7,222 nucleotides of DNA, from the NCBI GenBank assembly GCA_964586775.1, contig CAZPJD010000009.1:1-7222 (forward strand), read 5' to 3'. This document shows positions 1 to 5,053 of the stretch, piece by piece. Below the pieces are notes generated by a model. The model worked only from the letters and a program-made list of their open reading frames with translations. It was not told where the DNA came from and did no database searches. Source of the stretch: JADLEX01 sp964586775. Lineage in GTDB: Bacteria; Lernaellota; Lernaellaia; JACKCT01. Position numbers and translations under genes: made by a program. Position 1 is the stretch's first letter; each line of letters opens with the position of its first letter.

Positions 1-108
1 GTCCTCGACGATGTGGCGCGGTTCCTCGGCCCGATCCTGACCGGGATCGTATCAAGCCGATCGCTCGACGCGGATTGGCCCCCGGGCGGGCCGTGGAATG
101 CGCGCTAA
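1..108 (+). CDS. C-terminal end of an unidentified gene (partial at left edge)
   Basis: Frame 1 is open from the window edge to a TAA at 106-108 and encodes 35 residues. They begin VLDDVARFLGPILTGIVSS and end in a Trp/Pro/Gly-rich stretch (DWPPGGPWNAR). About 29 of the 35 sense codons end in G or C, the bias seen in the certain genes here, while the other two + frames show no such pattern. The stop lies on the SGNH hydrolase stop of the other strand (shared CTAA at 105-108), a natural tail-to-tail arrangement. There is no recognisable domain in so short a piece, so no function is assigned. It could also be chance open frame in GC-rich DNA, in which case these bases are simply downstream of the hydrolase gene. 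Confidence 0.42.
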   Translation, partial: VLDDVARFLGPILTGIVSSRSLDADWPPGGPWNAR

Positions 109-1064
109 TCGCGAATTTCCGGCAGGACCGCGCCGGCGATCGCCCGCGCGATGGCCGCGTGGCCCGCGGGCGTGGGATGCACGTTGTCGGGGCTCGCGAA
201 GATCACCGCCTCGCCGCGTGCGGCCGCCTCGTCCATCGCAGGGAAGACGTCGATCGCCGGCTGGTGGCGGCGATGCTCTTCGATGCGCAACGAGCCATCG
301 GACTCTTCCAGATATGGCGGGGCGATGAAACGGATCCGCGCGCCGATCCGCGCGACGAGCGCGGCCATGGCGTCGAGATTCGCGTGGTAGTCGCCGATCA
401 CGACGCGTTCCAGCGGCGCCTCGGGCGCGGCGTCACGACGCGCGCGCACGAGTCCGCCCCGCAGCCATGCGTAGAATGCGCTTCGCGCGAGCGTGCCGCG
501 CAGCGCGCCGAGCGCCGGGGCGTCCACGGGTCGCTGGTCCTTGTCGGCGAAACCGATCGCGTCGAACCCGTCGTTGATGCCGAAGTAGGCGATGACGAGA
601 TCCGGCGCGTACGCCGCCACCTTCGACTCCAGCAGGCGCAGCCCCTGAAAGCTCGAATAGCCGGGGCAGCCGAAATTGAGCACGCGGATGTCGCGGCCAG
701 GATGCGCCTCGCGCAAGAGTTGCTCCAGCCGCGAGCTGTACGTTTCGTCGTATCGCAGCCCCGGCGTACCGAGGCCAAACGTACACGAATCGCCGAGGGT
801 GACGACGCGGTACTGCCCGGCGGGTTTTTCGCGCGGGGCGTCGGGTCCGCGAAAACCCGACGCGTTGACCTCCCACGACGGATTGTTTTCGCGCAGCCGC
901 CAGAAGAGGTGGTCGTCGGGCACGAACCCCGATTGCTCGCGATGCGGATTCGTGAAACGCATATACGCCGCGCCGCCCGACCCCGCCCCCGCGAATCGCG
1001 CACCGATTTCGGCGAGCGCGAAGACCGCGAGAACGGCGAGAATCGCGAAGACGGCCTTTTTCAT
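105..1064 (-). CDS. SGNH/GDSL-family hydrolase, membrane-anchored or secreted
   Basis: Predicted esterase or lipase-like hydrolase of 319 residues acting outside the cytoplasmic membrane; the substrate is unknown. Residues 1-18 form a signal peptide or signal anchor: two Lys, then a hydrophobic run ending ALA, followed by E-IGARF, a pattern common after the N-terminal anchor of such proteins. An NASGFRG motif (67-73) precedes the catalytic domain. Block I is GDS at 91-93 (nucleophile Ser93), block II Gly is near 135 in CPGYSS, block III is GIND at 162-165 (Gly162 and Asn164 for the oxyanion hole), and block V is DNVH at 293-296 (Asp293 and His296 complete the triad). All key residues are present, so it should be active. 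The ATG at 1062-1064 is chosen because it directly precedes the signal segment; no strong ribosome binding site is visible. It is divergent from the gsp operon. Cell-wall, polysaccharide or lipid ester cleavage are all possible. Confidence 0.9.
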   Translation of the reverse strand: MKKAVFAILAVLAVFALAEIGARFAGAGSGGAAYMRFTNPHREQSGFVPDDHLFWRLRENNPSWEVNASGFRGPDAPREKPAGQYRVVTLGDSCTFGLGTPGLRYDETYSSRLEQLLREAHPGRDIRVLNFGCPGYSSFQGLRLLESKVAAYAPDLVIAYFGINDGFDAIGFADKDQRPVDAPALGALRGTLARSAFYAWLRGGLVRARRDAAPEAPLERVVIGDYHANLDAMAALVARIGARIRFIAPPYLEESDGSLRIEEHRRHQPAIDVFPAMDEAAARGEAVIFASPDNVHPTPAGHAAIARAIAGAVLPEIRD

Positions 1065-1118
1065 GGGGCGACACTACCAGCCCGACCGCCGCGGGCCAAG
1101 CCGGCGGATGCGTAACGA

Positions 1119-1194
1119 CGTTCGCACTCCGGATCGCCTCGCGAATCGCCATACGCCGACCACGCCCGTCCGCACTCCCGATTTCGGCGCGAAT
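1119..1194. repeat. Imperfect 28-base direct repeat, two copies 48 bases apart
   Basis: Copy A is 1119-1146 and copy B is 1167-1194. They align without gaps, with 22 of 28 bases identical. The shared cores are CGCACTCC (1123-1130 and 1171-1178), then GAT, then CGCGAAT at the right end. The 20 bases between the copies do not match either. The repeat sits between the hydrolase start and the middle of the divergent intergenic region, where paired binding sites for a regulator would be plausible. It could equally be the remains of a small local duplication. Confidence 0.5.
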
Positions 1195-1196
1195 TC

Positions 1197-1255
1197 GCTA
1201 AATTTTGGTGCGGTACGTGCGGCACGGAACGTGCTAAATGGTGCCCGGAGCGGTG
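1197..1255. promoter_or_regulatory. Cluster of GTGC half-sites, possible operator
   Basis: Within 59 bases there are two copies of GCTAAAT followed by GGTGC (1197-1211, with three extra T, and 1233-1244). Between them lie CGTGC (1216-1220), its complement GCACG (1222-1226) and CGTGC again (1230-1234). These form two overlapping inverted repeats, CGTGC-G-GCACG and GCACG-GAA-CGTGC. A further GGTGC is at 1251-1255. The forward half-sites are 9, 14, 10 and 11 bases apart, close to a helical turn in most cases. A similar GTGCCGCAC palindrome lies at 1339-1347, next to gspC. This resembles a multi-site operator for a transcription regulator shared by the divergent genes, but the regulator is unknown and no experiment supports it. 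Confidence 0.35.
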
Positions 1256-1269
1256 CGTCGCGAGGGAAC

Positions 1270-1356
1270 AAATCCGGTTCGCGGTCGTCTGATGGGGGGT
1301 CTTCTTTGCCTTGTCAGTCGTCAGGGGATCGGCGTAAAGTGCCGCACACCGGATTT
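1270..1356. repeat. 9-base inverted repeat flanking the candidate gspC promoter
   Basis: AAATCCGGT at 1270-1278 is the exact reverse complement of ACCGGATTT at 1348-1356. The two arms lie either side of the promoter-like pair at 1311-1340. A 9-base match of this kind can arise by chance in a region this long, so this is a weak feature. If real, it would suit a looping or dimeric-site arrangement rather than a terminator, because the arms are about 70 bases apart. Confidence 0.2.
1311..1340 (+). promoter_or_regulatory. Weak sigma-70-like promoter candidate for the gsp operon
   Basis: TTGTCA at 1311-1316 matches five of six bases of the -35 consensus, and TAAAGT at 1335-1340 matches four of six of the -10 consensus, with an 18-base spacer. 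A transcript would start around 1347, leaving a leader of about 60 bases before the gspC ATG. The palindrome GTGCCGCAC (1339-1347) overlaps the -10 end and presumed start point, where a bound repressor would block transcription. It is the best pair I can see between the hydrolase and gspC, but promoter calls by eye in GC-rich DNA are unreliable. Confidence 0.28.
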
Positions 1357-1407
1357 CTGAGCACGGCCGCCACGGTTGTGCCACATGAAGGGCGATGAGA
1401 CGGGGCG

Positions 1408-2283
1408 ATGGAGATATTCGCCGAATACATCAAGCGCTATTTCTGGGTCGTGAAGCTCGCCTTCACCGCGCTGCTCGCGGCCCAGATGGCGATGCTCGTC
1501 ACGCGCGGCATCGACGCCAAGATCGGCGGCACGCCGCGACTCGAAACGGGCGAGGTCAAGGTCAAAGAGGGCCGGGGCTATGTCTCGATCGGCGAGTACG
1601 AGCCCATCTTGAAAAAGAACGTTTTCAATTCGGCCTTCGTGTACGTCGAGGGCATGTTGACCGGGTCGTCCAAGGCGGCCAAGCGCGCCGACGACTACGC
1701 CCTCATCGGGACCATCGCGTGGAACGACGTGTACGCCATGGCAGTGATCCAGGCCAAGGTCGCCAACCTCGTGGATGTCTTCCGCGTGGGCGACAAGGTG
1801 CAGGACGAGGCCGAGGTCGTAAAGATCGAGCGCAAGCGCGTCGAGATCAAACGGGGCAACAAGATCGAGATCCTCGAGCTGCCCGAGATCGAGGCCCCGC
1901 AGAGCTCGCCGCTCTTCGCCGCGAACGCCGAGGAAGTGGCCGAGGGGATTCTGAAGTCCGGCGAGGACAATTTTCGGATCGACAAATCCGTCGTCGAGGA
2001 CGCGTTTTCCAACTGGGGCAAGATGATGCGCGGCGCCCGGGTGGTGCCGCATTTCGAGAAGGGACAGATCGCCGGCCTGAAGATCGCGAAGATCAAGGCG
2101 GATAGCCTTTACGCGAAAATTGGGCTAGAAGACGGCGACATTCTGCACCGCATCAACGGGGTCGAATTCAAGGGACCCGAGGATGCGATGCGTTTGATGT
2201 CTGAACTGAAAGACGCGAAGAACATCGCCATCGACCTTACGCGCAAGGGACAGCGCAAATCGCTGTCGTATGACGTGCGGTGA
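1408..2283 (+). CDS. gspC: Type II secretion system protein GspC (PDZ-containing)
   Basis: Inner-membrane component that connects the secretin GspD to the inner-membrane platform of the T2SS and may help select substrates. The 291 residues fit the family layout. There is a short cytoplasmic N-terminus, one transmembrane segment at about 12-31 (WVVKLAFTALLAAQMAMLV), a periplasmic linker, and the homology region at about 64-158. The latter has the typical ILKKNVFNS start, YALIGTI (98-104) and a VFRVGDKV strand. A PDZ domain follows at about 205-290, with GLEDGDILHRINGVEF (239-254) as its characteristic segment. The ATG at 1408 places the membrane segment correctly; a purine stretch (GGGG at 1402-1405) just upstream is a poor ribosome site. 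It is the first gene of the operon, and its TGA lies 44 bases before the preferred gspD start. No truncation is seen. The PDZ rather than coiled-coil C-terminus is the commoner GspC type. Confidence 0.93.
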   Translation: MEIFAEYIKRYFWVVKLAFTALLAAQMAMLVTRGIDAKIGGTPRLETGEVKVKEGRGYVSIGEYEPILKKNVFNSAFVYVEGMLTGSSKAAKRADDYALIGTIAWNDVYAMAVIQAKVANLVDVFRVGDKVQDEAEVVKIERKRVEIKRGNKIEILELPEIEAPQSSPLFAANAEEVAEGILKSGEDNFRIDKSVVEDAFSNWGKMMRGARVVPHFEKGQIAGLKIAKIKADSLYAKIGLEDGDILHRINGVEFKGPEDAMRLMSELKDAKNIAIDLTRKGQRKSLSYDVR

Positions 2284-2312
2284 CGTCGGGGCGATCTTTT
2301 GGCGATGAAATC

Positions 2313-2318
2313 AAGGGA
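2313..2318 (+). promoter_or_regulatory. Ribosome binding site supporting the gspD ATG at 2328
   Basis: AAGGGA lies 9 bases before the ATG at 2328, a good match in sequence and a usable distance. The competing in-frame GTG at 2280, which overlaps the gspC TGA, has no similar purine run at the right distance. The 16 extra residues it would add also put charged residues in front of the signal peptide. This site therefore favours 2328 as the start. Confidence 0.5.
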
Positions 2319-2327
2319 TATCCAGGG

Positions 2328-5042
2328 ATGATCCGTCTGACCGGTTTCGGGACACGTGGACTGGTGGTCTGGGCCTGCCTGCTGGCGATGCTCGCGTGGG
2401 CGCATCTGCCCGCGTTCGCGCAGGACGGTGGCGACGAATCCGGCGACGAAAAGAAGGACGGCGGCGAGCTCCCGCCCGCCGACGAGGAGCCCCCGAAGGA
2501 CAAGGGCAACTCCGGTCCCGATCCGGCGGAGATGTCGAAGGCGCTCGAGGGCGTGTTCAAGAACATGCCCGGCGCGCTGGAGGCGATGAAGGAAGCCGGC
2601 ATCACCGGCGAACCCGGATCCGAGGGGGCGAACGACGCCCAGGCCGCGACCACGCCCCGCCCCGTGCCGAATCTGGACGACAAGAGCAAGTCGGTCTCCA
2701 TCGACTTCACCGACACGGACATCAAGCAGATCGTGAAGATCATGTCGGAGATGACCGGCAAGAATTTCATGATCGACAAGAACGTCGCGGGCACCGTGAC
2801 GATCATCAGCCCGACCCGGGTGACGCCGCGCGAGGCCTACGACATCTTCATGTCAGTGCTCGCGGTCAACGGCCTGACGACGGTCGAGGTCGGCGGCATC
2901 ACCAAGATCATCCCGATCAAAGATGCGCAGACGTCGCCCATCGCCACCAACACGGCGGGCGTGCCGCGATCCAACGACCAGTTCATCACGCAGCTCGTGC
3001 CGCTCAAAAACATCGACGCCAACGACGTGGCCACCGCGTTTCGCGGCCTCGTCTCCGCCGACGGCAACATCTTCGCCTACGGCCCGTCGAACATGGTCAT
3101 CGTGCTCGACACGGCCAGCAACATCACGCGCCTCATGAAGATTTTGCAGCGCCTCGACGTGGCGGGGGCCGATCAAGAGGTCCTCGTCATCCCGCTCGAG
3201 TACGCGTCCGCGGACATCCTCGCCGACGTGGTGCTCGAACTCTTCGAGCAGCCCGGCGCCAAATCGTCGGGCGCGGGGGCCTCGCCGCTGCAGGCTCGTT
3301 TGCAGGAGCGGCGACAGGCGCTGGCGGCGCGGCGGCTCCCCGGCATGCCGGGACAAGCGGGCGCTTCCGCCTCGATCGCGGGATCGGACGAAACCAAGGT
3401 TATCGCCGACACACGCACCAACAGTCTGATCGTCAAGGCCAGCAAGTTCGGCGTTCAGCAGATCCGCGACCTGGTGGCGAAGCTCGACACGCCGCTTCCC
3501 GGCGGCGAGGGCAAGATCCACGTCGTCTATCTCGAAAACGCCGACGCCGAGGAACTCGCGGGAACCCTCGCCGAGCTCGCGGGCGGCGGTTCGGGCGGCG
3601 CGGGAAGTACGGCCGCGAACCGGCGGCAAGGGCAACTCGGCAACGACCCGCGCGCGCAGGCGATGGGCGGTCTCGCGGGCGGCCGCGGCGGCGCGTCGTC
3701 GAGCATGGCGCGCGGCCTGACCGGCGCGTTCGGCGGACGCTCGGGGGCGGCGGGGCTGGGCAGTTCGCAGCTCGACCGGCGCGGCACCTCGGGCATCGCG
3801 GCGACCACGGGGCGCTTCCTCGCCGATTTCGACGGCGCGGTGCGCATCACTGCCGAGGCGTCCACCAACTCGCTCGTCATCATCGCGTCGAACCGCGACT
3901 TCAAGATCCTCAAAGAGGTCATCGACAAGCTCGACATCCCGCGACGCCAGGTCTTCGTCGAGGCGCTCATCATGGAGATCAGCGTCGATCGCGGCCTCGA
4001 CCTCGGCTTCGAGTTCCGCAGCACGAACGACGTGACCGAAGAAGGCGTGCAGGTCATCGGCGGCACCAACTACGGCGGCATCCAGCAGGCCGCGGCGAAC
4101 CCGCTGGGCGTGTCGGGCTTCGCCATCGGCGCGGCCGACGGCACCATCACCTTCGCGGGCGAAACCTTCCCCAACATCGGCGCACTGTTCCGTGCCATGG
4201 CGACCGATCAGGACGTCAACGTGCTCTCCACGCCGCACGTGCTGACCCTCGACAACGAGGAGGCGCAGGTCGTCGTCGCGAACAACATCCCGTTCATCAC
4301 GGGCCAGATTTTTTCGGCGAACAACAGCAACCCGACCACCACGATCGAGCGGCAGGACGTCGGCATCACGCTGCGCATCACGCCGCAGATCAACGAATCC
4401 GACATGGTGAAGCTGCTGATCTATCAGGAGGTCAGTCAGGTCACCGACAGCCCCGAGGGCCTGTCCGCCGCCTCGGTCGGCGTCACCACCGCCAAACGCA
4501 CCGCCGACACCGTCGTCGTGGTCAAGGACCGACAGACCGTCATCATCGGCGGATTGCTCAAGGACCAGGTCGCCGTGGTCGAGTCCAAGGTGCCCGTGCT
4601 CGGCGACATCCCCCTGCTCGGCTACCTCTTCAAGACCAGCAAGACCAAGGTGCAGAAGACCAACCTTCTGATTTTCCTGACGCCTTACATCATCAAGGAT
4701 TCGGGAGACCTGGAAGAGGTCACGCGCCTGACCAACGCGCGCAAGGAGATCTTCCGCGAGAAGAACCACATCCCGGACCGCAACGATGACATGCGGATGT
4801 TCAACTACAACAACCTCACGCCGCGCCAGTCGAACTTCCAGGCGCCGCTCGACGACACGATCGAAACCGATCCGCGCCTGCGCCGCATGATGGAAGAGCA
4901 GACGACCACGACCGGCGATGCGTCGTCCGGCGACACGACCGGCGACGAGGGATTCACGGGCGACGAAGGCGATTCGGGCGAATCCGGCGGCGATGGCGAG
5001 AGCGATTCGTCGGGCGGCGAGTTCGACCCTATCGACCAGTAG
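2328..5042 (+). CDS. gspD: Type II secretion system secretin GspD
   Basis: Outer-membrane secretin that forms the T2SS exit channel, here 904 residues, longer than the usual 650-750. The signal peptide is residues 1-31, with a hydrophobic run and a cleavage site after PAFA. An acidic linker follows (32-120), then N0 at about 121-198 (SVSIDFTDTDIKQIVKIMSE), N1 at about 218-277, and N2 at about 285-391 with an insert at 311-353. N3 is at about 397-536 with a large Gly/Arg/Ala insert at 419-501. The secretin domain is at about 539-789, with the signature VPVLGDIPLLGYLF (755-768) and the closing LLIFLTPYII. The last 49 residues (856-904) have 16 acidic and no basic residues. The start at 2328 is preferred for its ribosome site and signal peptide; a GTG at 2280 overlapping the gspC stop would add 16 residues. 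The gap to gspE is 11 bases. No lipobox is seen, so it is not itself a lipoprotein. Confidence 0.95.
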   Translation: MIRLTGFGTRGLVVWACLLAMLAWAHLPAFAQDGGDESGDEKKDGGELPPADEEPPKDKGNSGPDPAEMSKALEGVFKNMPGALEAMKEAGITGEPGSEGANDAQAATTPRPVPNLDDKSKSVSIDFTDTDIKQIVKIMSEMTGKNFMIDKNVAGTVTIISPTRVTPREAYDIFMSVLAVNGLTTVEVGGITKIIPIKDAQTSPIATNTAGVPRSNDQFITQLVPLKNIDANDVATAFRGLVSADGNIFAYGPSNMVIVLDTASNITRLMKILQRLDVAGADQEVLVIPLEYASADILADVVLELFEQPGAKSSGAGASPLQARLQERRQALAARRLPGMPGQAGASASIAGSDETKVIADTRTNSLIVKASKFGVQQIRDLVAKLDTPLPGGEGKIHVVYLENADAEELAGTLAELAGGGSGGAGSTAANRRQGQLGNDPRAQAMGGLAGGRGGASSSMARGLTGAFGGRSGAAGLGSSQLDRRGTSGIAATTGRFLADFDGAVRITAEASTNSLVIIASNRDFKILKEVIDKLDIPRRQVFVEALIMEISVDRGLDLGFEFRSTNDVTEEGVQVIGGTNYGGIQQAAANPLGVSGFAIGAADGTITFAGETFPNIGALFRAMATDQDVNVLSTPHVLTLDNEEAQVVVANNIPFITGQIFSANNSNPTTTIERQDVGITLRITPQINESDMVKLLIYQEVSQVTDSPEGLSAASVGVTTAKRTADTVVVVKDRQTVIIGGLLKDQVAVVESKVPVLGDIPLLGYLFKTSKTKVQKTNLLIFLTPYIIKDSGDLEEVTRLTNARKEIFREKNHIPDRNDDMRMFNYNNLTPRQSNFQAPLDDTIETDPRLRRMMEEQTTTTGDASSGDTTGDEGFTGDEGDSGESGGDGESDSSGGEFDPIDQ
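4914..5021 (+). repeat. Degenerate in-frame GGCGA repeat encoding the acidic Gly-Asp/Glu tail of GspD
   Basis: GGCGAY or GGCGAR hexamers occur nine times, at 4914, 4929, 4941, 4959, 4968, 4977, 4989, 4995 and 5016. All are in the gspD frame and give Gly-Asp or Gly-Glu. Spacing is irregular but always a multiple of three (6 to 21 bases), with Ser/Thr codons between. The array looks like expansion of a short coding unit and may vary in length between strains. It lies wholly inside the gspD coding region and is not a separate element. Confidence 0.6.
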
Positions 5043-5053
5043 CCCGCGCACGC

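Larger units (their letters stand above)
1065..1407. other. Divergent intergenic region between the SGNH hydrolase gene and gspC
   Basis: This 343-base stretch separates two divergent genes, so it should hold the start signals of both. I find no convincing gene in it: the open frames lack a ribosome binding site and any recognisable protein. It does hold an imperfect 28-base direct repeat (1119-1146 and 1167-1194), a group of GTGC-type half-sites with short inverted repeats (1197-1255), a 9-base inverted repeat pair (1270-1278 and 1348-1356) and a weak sigma-70-like promoter pair (1311-1340). It is slightly more AT-rich around 1195-1206 than the coding DNA. I could not find a convincing promoter for the hydrolase on the - strand. 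Confidence 0.7.

Noticed and set aside
77..92. GC-rich hairpin GGCCC-6-GGGCC downstream of the hydrolase stop
   Set aside because: It has only five base pairs, no T run follows in either direction, and it lies inside the probable coding end of the left gene. A terminator call is not supported.
75..1115. Long open frame of 346 codons on the + strand across the hydrolase gene
   Set aside because: It lies antisense to a gene with a full SGNH motif set. Its product is Arg-rich with no recognisable domain, typical of the mirror frame of GC-rich coding DNA.
1074..1271. 65-codon open frame on the - strand in the intergenic region, with an internal repeat of SGVRT
   Set aside because: The protein repeat is just the 28-base DNA direct repeat read at a 48-base period that happens to be a multiple of three. 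There is no ribosome site and no recognisable protein.
3582..3830. Possible frameshift or foreign insertion in the low-complexity part of gspD
   Set aside because: The reading frame is uninterrupted and N3 resumes correctly on both sides. The GC-rich codon use matches the rest of the gene, so it is a natural loop, not damage.
2396..4789. 797-codon + strand frame overlapping gspD out of frame
   Set aside because: The product is extremely rich in Arg, His, Gly and Ala, as expected when a high-GC gene is read in the wrong frame.
2853..5051. 732-codon open frame on the - strand opposite gspD
   Set aside because: The protein is a run of Asp, Val, Arg, His and Leu without domain or signal, the usual shadow of a GC-biased gene. 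The + strand secretin signature is unambiguous.
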